Source of the DNA: Spirosoma telluris
GTDB lineage: Bacteria; Bacteroidota; Bacteroidia; Cytophagales; Spirosomataceae
Direction: 5' to 3'
Length of the DNA stretch: 64,000 bases
Assembly (NCBI GenBank): GCA_003259005.1
Contig: QLII01000001.1
Coordinates: forward strand, 4,976,501 to 5,040,500
The translations under genes and the position numbers were made by a program. Below are positions 1-8,700 of the stretch, piece by piece. Below the pieces are notes generated by a model that made no database searches, had not been told where the DNA came from, and worked only from the letters and a program-made list of their open reading frames with translations. The number at the start of each line of letters is the position of its first letter. Position 1 is the first letter of the stretch.

Positions 1-1
1 C

Positions 2-726
2 GGTAGTTCGTTGTTAGTCAGGCGCTTCATCATTGGCATTGTTGGTTGGTTAACCTACGCTCGCTATACGGTCGTAAACCGAATCCAGATTGAGGGGACT
101 GAAAATCTGGAAAACCTGCCTATCAACAATGTCCTGTTTCTCTCCAATCACCAGACCTATTTTGCCGACGTTATTGCCTTTTTTCAGATCTTCTGCGCTG
201 TAAAATGGGGCTTTCAGAATACGATTGTTCCTCCGGTCTATTTACTGGGCCACGTGCCCGGCAGTACTATGTAGCGGCTTCTGAAACCATGAAAAAAGGC
301 TTTGTCCCGCGCGTTTTTGCTGCGGGGGGCGCCCTCACAATCGAGCGATCCTGGCGGGCCGAAGGCCGTGAAGTGCAACGAGCCGTCGATAATACGGCCA
401 ATGAGAAAATCGGAAAAGCCCTGGCCCACGGGTGGGTAGTTAGTTTTCCACAGGGGACAACAACGCCTTATGCGCCTGTTCGGAAAGGTACGGGGCATCT
501 CTTAAAAAACAACCAACCAATTGTTATACCCGTGGTTATCAATGGTTTCCGACGAGCCTTTGATAAAAAAGGACTACGCTTCAAAAAACGCAATACCTTA
601 CTGACTGTTCAGTTTAAAGCTCCGCTCCACTATAGCCCCGACGATACTGTCGAGGAAATCGTAGCCAAGGTTCGCCATGCCATCGAGCAGGATGCTCCGG
701 AATGGGCGCAGGAAAAGAGTGAATAA
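2..726 (+). CDS. 1-acyl-sn-glycerol-3-phosphate acyltransferase family protein, frameshifted, 5' end possibly outside the window
   Basis: PlsC-like acyltransferase, expected at the inner membrane and probably acting in phospholipid synthesis. The first part carries the acyltransferase block SNHQTYFAD. The second part carries YYVAASETMKKG, the FPQGTTT block and IPVVINGFRRAF, all typical of the Bacteroidota branch of the family. The two parts are in different frames: the first runs to a stop at 274 and the second is open to 726. One extra base in the GGG run at 247-249 would join them into a continuous LLGPRARQYYVAA. The frame is open back to base 2 without a stop; a TTG at 11 or an ATG upstream of the window could be the start. 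The family assignment is firm; the break is probably a sequence error. Confidence 0.8.
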
Positions 727-763
727 TTAGCCAACTGACAAGATTTCTTATTCCTAAAGACGA

Positions 764-3097
764 ATGGCGATGAGACTGCATTCCAAATTAAATCCGACCC
801 TAAAAAGCTATCTATTCTCTACATGCCTATTTGCGCTCAGCTTACTGACTTCTAGCTGTAATCAGTCGTATAAAGCTTCATCTGGTAGCGATTTTACCCG
901 CGTTGTGCAGGACACAAACCCGCCCGTAGAACCCCTTTCGCCGGAAGCGAGTATAAAAAAATTTCAACTACCACCGGGCTATCATGTTGAACTGGTTGCC
1001 AGTGAACCTATGATTCAGGAGCCGGTTGCCCTGGCCTGGGATGGGAATGGACGATTATACGTAGCCGAGATGAATACGTATATGACCGATGCCAGCGCCA
1101 CCGGAGAATACGCTCCAACAAGTAGGATCAAACGCCTGGAAGACACTGATGGTGACGGTAAAATGGACAAATCGACCATTTTTATCGATAGCCTTGTCTT
1201 ACCCCGAACCATTCTGCCTATCGGCGATCAATTGCTGGTCGGTATAACTAACGTTCAGCATATCTGGAGCTATCGGGATACGAACGGAGATGGGAAGGCG
1301 GATGAGAAAAAAATCGTATTTAAGAACGATGCCATTGACTCCCGAAATCTGGAACATCAGAATGGAGGTATGATCTGGAATATGGATAACTGGATTTACC
1401 CGACTCGCGATAATCTCCGGTATAAGTATAAAAATGGTAAACTCCTTGCCGATACCCTTGTCGATAATATGATTGGTCAGTGGGGCATGACGACCGACAA
1501 TTACGGTCGCCTGTTCTACTCAGAAGCGGGGCCTGGCCTACCAGCGGTACAAATCCAGCAAAACCCGGCTTATGGTGCCCTGAACTTTGCTGACCAATAT
1601 TCTGAAGATTTTACGAAACCCTGGCCTATTATAGGCACTATTGATGCACAGGGCGGGCGCGAAGCCTTACGACCAGAAGACAATACCTTAAACAAATTCA
1701 CATCGGGTTGTGGTCAGTCTATTTTCCGGGGCGACCGCCTGCCTGCTGATATGCAGGGTGATTACTTCATTGCAGAACCCGTAGGACGAATTATTAAGCG
1801 TGGCAAAGTGAGTAACCGAGACGGGAAGATCTACATTGAAGATGCCTATAAACAGAAAGACTGGCTGGCCTCTGCCGACATGAATTTTCGTCCTATCAAT
1901 ACCTACACGGGTCCCGATGGCTGTTTTTATATTGTCGATATGTACCACGGCATCATTCAGGAAAGCGAGTGGACAAAGCCCGGTTCGTATTTAGGTGGGA
2001 TAATTCAGCAAAAAGGGCTGTATAAAAATCGGGGCATGGGCCGCATTTATCGCGTGGTACATGACGATTTCAAACGCAATACCCAGCGTCCCAATCTGCT
2101 CAATGAACCGAGCAGTCAATTGGTAAACTATCTGGATCATCCCAATGGCTGGTGGCGCGACAATGCTCAGCTATTGCTTATCGTGCGTAATGATCAATCA
2201 ATAGTGCCTACGTTAAAACAAATAGCGGTTGGCGAACAAGCGTCGTTGGCAAAACAACCTGGTCCATTGGCCCGTATTCATGCCTTATGGACGCTGGAAG
2301 GCTTAGAGGCTATTGATAAACCAACGCTCTTCAAGGCATTTACGGATACGGATGCCCAGGTTCGTAAAGCAGCCGTCTGGATTAGCGAGTATTACTTGAA
2401 GAAAAAAGATCCGGTGGTCATTGCAAAACTGACTACCCTGAAAGATGACCCCAGTGCAGATGTACGTATTCAGTTGGCTTTGTCACTCCGTAGCCATCAA
2501 ACACCTCAAACCCAGGCGCTTGCTAAAAAGCTTCTGGCCGATAATCCAAAGAATGAACTCATGCAGTTTTCGTTTACGACCTTTGCCGAGTCTCAGAAAA
2601 TACTTCAGGCGGAGCAGGAACGAACCCGTAACCTAAGCCCCGTCGACCGCGCCCTGGTAACACAAGGGGCTACTATTTTCAAACAACTCTGCGCTACCTG
2701 CCACGGCCCCGATGGAAAAGGAATTACAATGGGTGGCAAACAAATGCCTGCCCCTCCCCTAGTCGGGTCTCCACGGGTGAAAGGCGACAAAACGCTTCTA
2801 ATGCAATTGTTACTGAATGGCATGCGTGGCCCGGTTGACGGCAAAACCTACCCAGATATGATGCCCTCAATGGCGAGTAATGACGATAAGTGGATCGCTT
2901 CTGTACTAAGCTATGTGCGAAATAGTAGTGAACTAGGCAACAAGTCCTCAGTGGTTACGCCCGAAGAAGTTGCTTACACACGTGCCAATACCCCCGTTAT
3001 TCCTGCGGGCATGACTCAGCAGGAATTAGAGATATTTAAGCTGGGTCGAGCCGAGCGGACAAACTGGAGCAAACCTGATGATAAGGCCCACAAATAG
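764..3097 (+). CDS. Secreted membrane-bound dehydrogenase-type lipoprotein with HEAT region and cytochrome c domain
   Basis: A 777-residue protein starting with a lipoprotein signal (hydrophobic stretch ending in LTSSC, Cys32), so probably anchored in the outer membrane or facing the periplasm. Residues about 65-430 match the propeller-like putative membrane-bound dehydrogenase domain common in Planctomycetes, Verrucomicrobia and Spirosoma-like bacteria (LPPGYHVELVASEPMIQEPV, DTDGDGKMDK). A helical HEAT-like region follows (about 460-620). A class I cytochrome c domain near the C terminus has the heme motif CATCH (about 643-647) followed by GPDGKG. It is followed after 9 nt by an FGE-like gene and then a DUF1080 gene, which suggests oxidation and cleavage of sugars outside the cytoplasm. 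The substrate is not known from the sequence. Confidence 0.8.
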   Translation: MAMRLHSKLNPTLKSYLFSTCLFALSLLTSSCNQSYKASSGSDFTRVVQDTNPPVEPLSPEASIKKFQLPPGYHVELVASEPMIQEPVALAWDGNGRLYVAEMNTYMTDASATGEYAPTSRIKRLEDTDGDGKMDKSTIFIDSLVLPRTILPIGDQLLVGITNVQHIWSYRDTNGDGKADEKKIVFKNDAIDSRNLEHQNGGMIWNMDNWIYPTRDNLRYKYKNGKLLADTLVDNMIGQWGMTTDNYGRLFYSEAGPGLPAVQIQQNPAYGALNFADQYSEDFTKPWPIIGTIDAQGGREALRPEDNTLNKFTSGCGQSIFRGDRLPADMQGDYFIAEPVGRIIKRGKVSNRDGKIYIEDAYKQKDWLASADMNFRPINTYTGPDGCFYIVDMYHGIIQESEWTKPGSYLGGIIQQKGLYKNRGMGRIYRVVHDDFKRNTQRPNLLNEPSSQLVNYLDHPNGWWRDNAQLLLIVRNDQSIVPTLKQIAVGEQASLAKQPGPLARIHALWTLEGLEAIDKPTLFKAFTDTDAQVRKAAVWISEYYLKKKDPVVIAKLTTLKDDPSADVRIQLALSLRSHQTPQTQALAKKLLADNPKNELMQFSFTTFAESQKILQAEQERTRNLSPVDRALVTQGATIFKQLCATCHGPDGKGITMGGKQMPAPPLVGSPRVKGDKTLLMQLLLNGMRGPVDGKTYPDMMPSMASNDDKWIASVLSYVRNSSELGNKSSVVTPEEVAYTRANTPVIPAGMTQQELEIFKLGRAERTNWSKPDDKAHK

Positions 3098-3106
3098 TCA
3101 ACAGCC

Positions 3107-3949
3107 ATGAGTGTACACTTTATAAAGAGTCTTTTAGGCTACCTATTCGCGCTTTGCCCTTATCTAACATTCGCACAGGAGCCTACCTATACGAATCGCA
3201 TCGCGATGGAATTCGTACTCATTCAGCCAGGAAGCATGATCGTTGGGCGATTTCAGCCGCCTTACCCCCATCAGCCAGCGTCAACTACAGCCTCCAAAAA
3301 TAGCGATCCGGCTATGCCCTGGACAGAGAAAGATTATCAACTGGCCGAGAAATTGGTACAACAGGACGCTCGACCCGGCTTTACAGTCAACATGAGCCGT
3401 CCTTATTACATTGGTAAATTTGAAGTAACACAGGCGCAGTGGAAGCAAGTGATGGGTGCAAATCCATCCGCATTTCAGGGAAATAAAGTCAACGATGAGG
3501 CCGACCAGCACCCGGTTGAGCAGGTTAGCTGGCAGGATGTCCAGAAGTTTCTAATGAAATTAAATGCGCTGGATAAAGATCATCACTATCGGCTACCTAC
3601 CGAATTCGAGTGGGAGTATGCAGCCAGGGCGGGCGCTCAGGATGATATAGCCTGGAAAGCGATCTGGGCATCGGCTCAAATGGGCTCTAAGACCACCAGT
3701 AAGGTTGGTCAGAAAACGCCTAATGCCTGGGGGCTTTACGATACACTAGGCAATGTTTGGGAATGGGTACAGGACTATTATAACGAGAAAATCTTTGCTG
3801 AACCCTCTCCTACGCGTTCTGGTAGACAGCATGTGCTGAAAGGAGCCTCCTTTATGGGCGATGTAAAAAACGCTACCTATATGACCCACGCAGCCGGGCC
3901 AGGGAACGGATGGGATGTCGGTTTTCGCGTTGTGATGGAAGCGAAGTAA
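3107..3949 (+). CDS. Secreted SUMF1/FGE-like domain protein without the catalytic cysteines
   Basis: A 280-residue protein with a signal peptide ending about LTFAQ. The formylglycine-generating-enzyme fold is clear from its order of motifs: MEFVLIQPGSM, FEVTQAQWKQVMG, HPVEQVSWQDV, YRLPTEFEWEYAARAG, LGNVWEWVQDYY, LKGASF and GFRVV. In true sulfatase-activating enzymes a cysteine pair follows the RGGSW-like block; here the region after LKGASF has no cysteine, so oxidation of a sulfatase is unlikely and a binding or structural role is more probable (inference). It lies in an apparent operon between the cytochrome c dehydrogenase-like gene and a DUF1080 gene. No sulfatase gene is visible nearby. 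Confidence 0.75.
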   Translation: MSVHFIKSLLGYLFALCPYLTFAQEPTYTNRIAMEFVLIQPGSMIVGRFQPPYPHQPASTTASKNSDPAMPWTEKDYQLAEKLVQQDARPGFTVNMSRPYYIGKFEVTQAQWKQVMGANPSAFQGNKVNDEADQHPVEQVSWQDVQKFLMKLNALDKDHHYRLPTEFEWEYAARAGAQDDIAWKAIWASAQMGSKTTSKVGQKTPNAWGLYDTLGNVWEWVQDYYNEKIFAEPSPTRSGRQHVLKGASFMGDVKNATYMTHAAGPGNGWDVGFRVVMEAK

Positions 3950-3976
3950 TTACCCTACCATGAAATTCCATTAACT

Positions 3977-4687
3977 ATGTCCCTAAAAAAAATAACTACG
4001 CTCCTGCTGTTGTCACTGATCGTACACGTCGCTAATGCCCAAATTGGTAAAATTCCGGCAGGGTTTACCCCCATTTTCAACGGAAAAGACTTAAAAGGCT
4101 GGCACACCAGTCGAACGTCGCATCAGGGTACAACGGGTAATTTTTACGTAGAAAACGGCGTAATTACCCTAAAGCAATATCCGTATGGGCAGGGTGGCGT
4201 TCTGCTTACAGACAAAAAATATGGCAACTTTGAACTCTATCTGGAAGCTAGAATTGACTCGTTTTGCAACGGAGGCATTTTTATCCGCTCCACCGAAAGC
4301 GGAGCAGCTTATCAAATTGAACTGGCCACTCCCGGTGGATTGGGAGACCTATTAGGCGAACGAATGAACGTGAGCAAAGGAGCTCATGCCGCCACCATTG
4401 CTCAGGTCTGGAAACCAAATACCCGTACGACGGACCACTGGAATTCATTCCGCATCAGAATGGAAGGCGATAGTCCCCGCATTCGATTATGGGTAAACGA
4501 TCAACTCATGTGGGACGTTACGGAGCCAGTTAATGATTTTGTGGCTGGCGAAACAAAAGGAATGATCGGCCTACAGGCGCACTGGTCGGCGGTGTATTCA
4601 GCAGCCGCAGAATCCTTTAATATGGCCAATTCGTGGAAACCGGGTGCCGCTCACCGTTTCCGAAATGTTGCGATTAAAGAATTGTAG
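3977..4687 (+). CDS. DUF1080 / 3-keto-disaccharide hydrolase family protein
   Basis: A 236-residue exported protein (signal peptide MSLKKITTLLLLSLIVHVANAQ minus its end). It has the jelly-roll DUF1080 hallmarks: GFTPIFNGKDLKGWH near the start, ENGVITL, YGNFELYLEARID, GGIFIRS, YQIEL and the final FRNVAIKEL. The family includes enzymes cleaving 3-keto-glycosides and also non-catalytic carbohydrate-binding domains. It is the last gene of the operon that begins with the cytochrome-c dehydrogenase-like lipoprotein, which fits a route in which sugars are first oxidised and then cleaved. The exact substrate is inference. Its stop codon is immediately followed by a long palindrome. Confidence 0.8.
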   Translation: MSLKKITTLLLLSLIVHVANAQIGKIPAGFTPIFNGKDLKGWHTSRTSHQGTTGNFYVENGVITLKQYPYGQGGVLLTDKKYGNFELYLEARIDSFCNGGIFIRSTESGAAYQIELATPGGLGDLLGERMNVSKGAHAATIAQVWKPNTRTTDHWNSFRIRMEGDSPRIRLWVNDQLMWDVTEPVNDFVAGETKGMIGLQAHWSAVYSAAAESFNMANSWKPGAAHRFRNVAIKEL

Positions 4688-4748
4688 CGTGGACCTCTGG
4701 TCCGCATAGTTAAAGACGGGTTTTAGTTATGCGGACCAGAGGTCCACG
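4688..4748. terminator. 21-bp perfect inverted repeat between convergent genes
   Basis: Arms at 4688-4708 and 4728-4748 are exact reverse complements with a 19-nt loop. Each arm also contains its own small palindrome (GGACC TCT GGTCC). It begins one base after the DUF1080 stop and ends three bases before the PiT stop on the other strand. A two-way transcription stop is the simplest role, although no T-run follows the stem; a dispersed palindromic repeat is the alternative. Confidence 0.6.
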
Positions 4749-4751
4749 TTA

Positions 4752-6173
4752 CTACAAAAGCCAGCGAAAGAAAATATAGAGTGTAAACGAAAGCAGTATC
4801 GAGACGGGTAGCGTAAGTACCCAGGCAAGAGCAATATTCCGAACGGTAGCAGCTTGCAGGTTTTTAACCCCTTTGCTGGCAACCATACTTCCGGCAATTC
4901 CTGACGACAAGACGTGTGTAGTACTAATTGGCAACTTCAGCCAGGTACCCACGCCAATCATAGTGGCCGCCACTAATTCAGCAGAGGCACCCTGTGCGTA
5001 GGTTAGGTGTTGTTTACCTATTTTCTCCCCTACAGTTACCACAATCCGACGCCAGCCAATCATGGTGCCGAGTCCCAACGAGAGGGCAATCATTAAAATA
5101 ACCCAGAAAGGTGCATAGTCTGTAAACCGACGTAGACCACTTTCTTCGCCAAGGCTTTTGTTCAATACGGCCATTTGGCTCGCGCTAAGATTCGCCCCTT
5201 CATCGGCCGTAATTTTCTTTATATTGCTGTTAATAAGCAGCAGATCCTTTCGAACATCTAACCGTTTCTCATTGGGAATTTTATTATCAACGAGTGGCCC
5301 ATTGATTAACTGCTTCAAATCAATCAGTTCATTACGAGTCTGCACCAGTCTATCCCGGTTAATGGGCGAGAGTTTGCCCGAATCCAGGCTAGCAATTGTC
5401 TGTTCGATACCAACAATATTTGTTTGCATCAGCCGTGGGTCAAGGTCGGCTTTAATGGCAAAGTGATAAGGAACAATCCCAATCAGGATAAGCATAATCA
5501 GGCCTACGCCTTTCTGTCCATCATTGCTACCGTGAAAAAAGCTTACTAACGAACAGGTTGCAATTAACACAGCCCGTATCCAGGTCGGCGGTTCGCTATT
5601 TTTCTTCGGCTCCTTAAATAGTTGTCCCTTAACCTCTTCCGACACTAACCGACGCAGGACAAACATGAGCACGATGGCCAAACTGAAACCAAGCAGGGGT
5701 GACAAAAACAAAGCCTCGCCCGTTTCAATCGCTTTGTCCCAGTTAACAGCAGCACCCGTTTTGTTCTCGGGCAAGGTTGCGAAAGCAAGCCCTACACCCA
5801 AAATTGAGCCAATAAGTGTATGTGAGCTTGAGCTGGGAATACCAAAATACCAGGTTCCCAGGTTCCAGATAATCGCGCTTAGCAGCAAGGCCAGCACCAT
5901 CGCCACGCTGTGATATACGTTCTGATCAACCAGTAATTCAACAGGGAGCAGATTCACAATACCCATCGCCACACCGATACCTCCCAGCAGCACACCGGTG
6001 AAATTGCAAATCCCTGACCAGACAACGGCAACGGTTGGTTTTAGCGAATTGGTATAAATAACGGTTGCTACAGCGTTGGCGGTGTCATGGAAACCATTAA
6101 CGAATTCAAAGGCACAGGCAGCAAATAAGCTGATGAAGAGGAGGATAAAAACATCCGTTTCTAATCCAAACAT
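4752..6173 (-). CDS. PiT family inorganic phosphate transporter
   Basis: Integral membrane phosphate/cation symporter of the PHO4/PiT family, 473 residues from the chosen start. The duplicated signature is present as FEFVNGFHDTANAVATVIY near the N terminus and again as FFHGSNDGQKGVGL and LPISTTHVLSSGIAG. Between the two membrane halves is a roughly 110-residue hydrophilic, probably coiled-coil insert (about 275-385), as seen in many Bacteroidota PiT proteins. The frame is open further upstream to a TTG at 6233, but ATG 6173 gives the usual family N terminus MFGLETDVF, and a promoter-like TACTTTTG at 6231-6238 would place the transcript start inside the longer form. It is monocistronic as far as can be seen. 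Confidence 0.9.
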   Translation of the reverse strand: MFGLETDVFILLFISLFAACAFEFVNGFHDTANAVATVIYTNSLKPTVAVVWSGICNFTGVLLGGIGVAMGIVNLLPVELLVDQNVYHSVAMVLALLLSAIIWNLGTWYFGIPSSSSHTLIGSILGVGLAFATLPENKTGAAVNWDKAIETGEALFLSPLLGFSLAIVLMFVLRRLVSEEVKGQLFKEPKKNSEPPTWIRAVLIATCSLVSFFHGSNDGQKGVGLIMLILIGIVPYHFAIKADLDPRLMQTNIVGIEQTIASLDSGKLSPINRDRLVQTRNELIDLKQLINGPLVDNKIPNEKRLDVRKDLLLINSNIKKITADEGANLSASQMAVLNKSLGEESGLRRFTDYAPFWVILMIALSLGLGTMIGWRRIVVTVGEKIGKQHLTYAQGASAELVAATMIGVGTWLKLPISTTHVLSSGIAGSMVASKGVKNLQAATVRNIALAWVLTLPVSILLSFTLYIFFRWLL

Positions 6174-6230
6174 AGGTGGGGTATCTTCTGTAAACAGGCA
6201 AACAGTAAGTCCGTAAGCCAATGATTGCCA

Positions 6231-6238
6231 CAAAAGTA
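6231..6238 (-). promoter_or_regulatory. Candidate Bacteroidota -7 element for the PiT gene
   Basis: Read on the minus strand this is TACTTTTG, a full match to TAnnTTTG, about 58 nt before ATG 6173. The nearest upstream TTTG (6265-6268) is 26 nt away, longer than the usual spacing of about 20, so this is a moderate candidate. Confidence 0.4.
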
Positions 6239-6358
6239 AGACAAACTAAGGAGAGCAGTATTACCAAATTGTTAAGTAGAGCCGCGGATTTGAGGCTCCT
6301 TTGCCAGATGGCTACGGTTACTGACTGGCTGACGCAGAGGAGCCGCAGGTATGCGGCT

Positions 6359-7423
6359 TTACTTCTTGCCCGCTAACTGACCACAGGCGGCATCAATGTC
6401 TTTACCCCGGCTCCGTCGAACGTTTACGGTTACGCCTTTATTTTCCAGAAATCCGGCAAACTTATCCAGTGTTTGAGGGTCAGTATTTTTAAAATTTGCC
6501 TCAGCAATGGGGTTGTATTCAATAATATTAATCTTGGCAGGAACCCGCTTCGTAAATTTCCAGAGTTCCTGCGCGTCCTGAAGGGTATCGTTGAAATTAT
6601 AAAAGAGAATATATTCGAAGGTAATGCGGGTTCCTGTCTTCTTGTAGAAATAGCTTAATGCATCACCCAATACTTCTAGTGTATTGCTTTCGTTAATCGG
6701 CATAATCTGATCGCGTTTTAGATCATTGGCCGCATGGAGTGATAGAGCCAGGTTAAATTTTACCGCATCGTCGCCGAGTTGCCGAATCATCTTGGCAATA
6801 CCCGCCGTCGAGACTGTAATACGCTTCGGCGACATGCCTAAACCATCCGCAGACGTAATCCGGTCAACCGATTCGAGTACGTTTTTATAATTTAGAAGTG
6901 GCTCACCCATACCCATATACACGATATTGGAGAGCGGTACGTCGTAATTCTCCTTCGCCTGCCGGTCAATGGCTACTACCTGATCGTAAATTTCGGCCGC
7001 ATCCAGATTACGTTTTCGGTCCATATAACCCGTTGCACAAAACTTACAGGTAAGTGAGCATCCAACCTGGCTCGATACACAAGCCGTCATGCGCGGTGCG
7101 ACGTCTCGCTCAATGTCATCATGATGAAGCGATGGAATGAGAACACCCTCAACCAGATTGCCATCATAGAGCTTAAACGACGATTTAATCGTACCATCGT
7201 TGCTACGCTGTTGCTGGTCAACGGTTAGTGGACGAATCTCAAAGTTCGTGTTCAGCAATTCCCGCGTTGGCAACGAAAGATTCGTCATTTGCTCAAACGA
7301 CAATGCCGATTTTTTCCAGAGCCATTCATGAACCTGTTTGGCCCGAAACCCTTGTTCTCCGTTTTTCGTGAACCAATCTTTTAACTGAACAGCGTTCAGT
7401 TTACGAATGTCTTGTTTCTCCAT
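6359..7423 (-). CDS. rlmN: Dual-specificity 23S rRNA A2503 / tRNA A37 C2-methyltransferase RlmN
   Basis: Radical SAM RNA methyltransferase of 354 residues, the usual size. The iron-sulfur cysteines are C122, C126 and C129 in CSLTCKFCATGYM. The two cysteines used in the methyl-transfer mechanism match C115 (TACVSSQ) and C347 (AACGQLAG). The SAM-binding stretch NIVYMGMGEPLLNY and the SLHAAND block are also present. It modifies adenine 2503 near the peptidyl-transferase centre of the ribosome. It lies downstream of the CvpA and YqeY family genes on the same strand, separated from CvpA by a word-repeat hairpin. Confidence 0.95.
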   Translation of the reverse strand: MEKQDIRKLNAVQLKDWFTKNGEQGFRAKQVHEWLWKKSALSFEQMTNLSLPTRELLNTNFEIRPLTVDQQQRSNDGTIKSSFKLYDGNLVEGVLIPSLHHDDIERDVAPRMTACVSSQVGCSLTCKFCATGYMDRKRNLDAAEIYDQVVAIDRQAKENYDVPLSNIVYMGMGEPLLNYKNVLESVDRITSADGLGMSPKRITVSTAGIAKMIRQLGDDAVKFNLALSLHAANDLKRDQIMPINESNTLEVLGDALSYFYKKTGTRITFEYILFYNFNDTLQDAQELWKFTKRVPAKINIIEYNPIAEANFKNTDPQTLDKFAGFLENKGVTVNVRRSRGKDIDAACGQLAGKK

Positions 7424-7426
7424 TTT

Positions 7427-7509
7427 GAATGAGTGATTGAGTGAATGAGTGATTGAGCGAATAATTGCATGCGTCAGCTATTCACTCAATCACTCATTCA
7501 CTCAATCAC
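7427..7509. repeat. Hairpin built of GAGTGATT/GAGTGAAT words between cvpA-family gene and rlmN
   Basis: The left arm (7427-7464) is a run of GAATGAGT/GATTGAGT words and the right arm (7480-7509) is its near reverse complement, so the spacer can fold into a long stem. The right arm encodes the last residues and stop of the restored CvpA-family protein. Similar hairpins occur at 8037-8117 and 18366-18449. Confidence 0.75.
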
Positions 7510-8036
7510 CAATTATTTTTCTGCCTGCCATTTTTTTTCCAGCTTCCAGACCTTTAGGGACCCAAACAGCGGCCTTATCCATCACTTTCGGGCAATGGGC
7601 CGTATGTATGGATACAAAAACGCGGTTTCTGTCTGGCGAGGAGGCATTTTTACCCCATGTGGGTTAACAACCAAAGGATAACACTAATTCCAAAGACCCA
7701 GGTAAAAAGCCCTACCGTAGCACCTGCTATGCTGTCAAAAGTTCCTAATATTGAGTATTTTAGCGACCGTCGGATAGCGAATCCCATCTGATTGATCATG
7801 TAGACCGTTGGGAAGAAAATCACAGAGAAGCCCAGCCAGGGCAGAATTTTTCGCGCAATCTCCCGGCTGATGTAGGGGCTGAGCAAGTCGATACCAAACG
7901 CCAGAAACTTAAACCCGACAATCATGGCAACCACAAACGCAATGACCGCAACGATCTCCACCAGAAGACCCTTGCGGTATCCGTTAAAAGCTCCCCAGGC
8001 CAGGGGAATCAGCATGAGTATGTCGAGGGTGTTCAA
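7502..8036 (-). CDS. CvpA family membrane protein, two frameshifts
   Basis: Small polytopic membrane protein of the CvpA (colicin V production) family; its role outside E. coli is unclear. The start chosen is TTG 8036, giving LDILMLIPLAWGAFNGYRKG, the normal family N terminus; the frame extends upstream into a hairpin repeat and is less likely used there. As read, the protein stops at 7650 after WLLTHMG. Two single-base losses explain this: one in CCCC at 7653-7656 and one in GGG at 7590-7592. With both restored it continues through FLYPYIRPIAPKVMDKAAVW, PKGLEAGKKM and ends IIGD at 7502, about 178 residues, the normal family length. Sequence error is far more likely than decay. Confidence 0.8.
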
Positions 8037-8117
8037 AGAGCGAAAGAGTGAATGAGTGAAAGAACGAAAAGTGAGTGCGCCCAAATCCGCTCATTCACTC
8101 TTTCGCTCTTTCACTCT
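8037..8117. repeat. Hairpin of GAGTGAAA/GAGCGAAA words between YqeY- and CvpA-family genes
   Basis: Left arm 8037-8080 and right arm 8089-8117 are imperfect reverse complements made of repeated GAGTGAAT, GAGTGAAA and GAGCGAAA words. It abuts the YqeY-family stop codon and the CvpA-family start, filling the whole gap. It could stabilise or attenuate the shared transcript (inference). Confidence 0.75.
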
Positions 8118-8567
8118 CTAAGAAAGTAGTTGCTTCACCATAGCCGAAATGGCTTTCCCATCGGTTTGGCCAGCCAGTTCTTTGGTGGCAACGCCCATCA
8201 CTTTACCCATGTCTGATGGAACCGATGCACCAATTCGTGTCATTATCGCCTGTAACTTTTCTTTCAATTCATCTTCTGAAAGTTGCTTGGGCAGGTATTG
8301 CTCAATAACGGCGATTTCCGCTTCCTCTACGGCCAGCAGATCAGCACGGTTTTGTTGACGATAAATGTCAGCCGAATCTTTCCGCTGCTTTACTGCTTTG
8401 GTCAGAATCTTGGTTTCGTCTTCAGGTTTAAGTTCGCCGGACTGGCCTTCTTTGGTTTCTTCGAGCAGAATCATGGATTTCACGGCCCGCAACGCGCGAA
8501 GTTTATCCTGATCTTTAGCCAGCATAGCCTGTTTTATATCGGCGTCAATTTGTTGTTTTAAAGCCAT
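8118..8567 (-). CDS. GatB/YqeY domain-containing protein
   Basis: A 149-residue soluble helical protein of the stand-alone YqeY family, related to the tail domain of the amidotransferase subunit GatB. Seen here: MALKQQIDADIKQAMLAKD, LRALRAVKSMILLEETKEG, the family block IEQYLPKQLSEDEL and a C-terminal MGKVMGVATKELAGQ(T)DGK. Its cellular role is poorly known; a link to tRNA or translation is usually assumed. It is the first gene of a minus-strand group running into the CvpA-family gene and rlmN. It is divergent from pdxJ, with a word-repeat hairpin in the shared upstream region. Confidence 0.9.
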   Translation of the reverse strand: MALKQQIDADIKQAMLAKDQDKLRALRAVKSMILLEETKEGQSGELKPEDETKILTKAVKQRKDSADIYRQQNRADLLAVEEAEIAVIEQYLPKQLSEDELKEKLQAIMTRIGASVPSDMGKVMGVATKELAGQTDGKAISAMVKQLLS

Positions 8568-8571
8568 CTTT

Positions 8572-8696
8572 TTAATGAATAATGGATAATGTATGATGCA
8601 TAATGGTTATTTCATCAGATCTTGGATGAACCATAGTCATTTGGGCAAAGTTACGAAACCAGTCATTGTTCATTGTACATTACTCATTATTCATTA
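8572..8696. repeat. Imperfect inverted repeat of AATGAATAATGG-like words in the yqeY/pdxJ divergent gap
   Basis: Left arm 8572-8606 (TAATGAATAATGGATAATG and so on) faces right arm 8662-8696 (CATTGTTCATTGTACATTAC and so on). Both are made of ATAATG/CATTAT-like words. It occupies the divergent upstream region and ends four bases before the pdxJ start. Confidence 0.6.
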
Positions 8697-8700
8697 CCTG

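Noticed and set aside
3107..3949. Sulfatase-modifying enzyme
   Set aside because: The catalytic cysteines are missing and no sulfatase gene is in the window.
6174..6233. Longer PiT protein starting at TTG 6233
   Set aside because: The extra 20 residues are not like the family N terminus, and a promoter-like element overlaps this start.
7427..8117. CRISPR-like array of short repeats
   Set aside because: The repeated words are adjacent without unique spacers, the second half is the reverse complement of the first, and there is no cas gene nearby.
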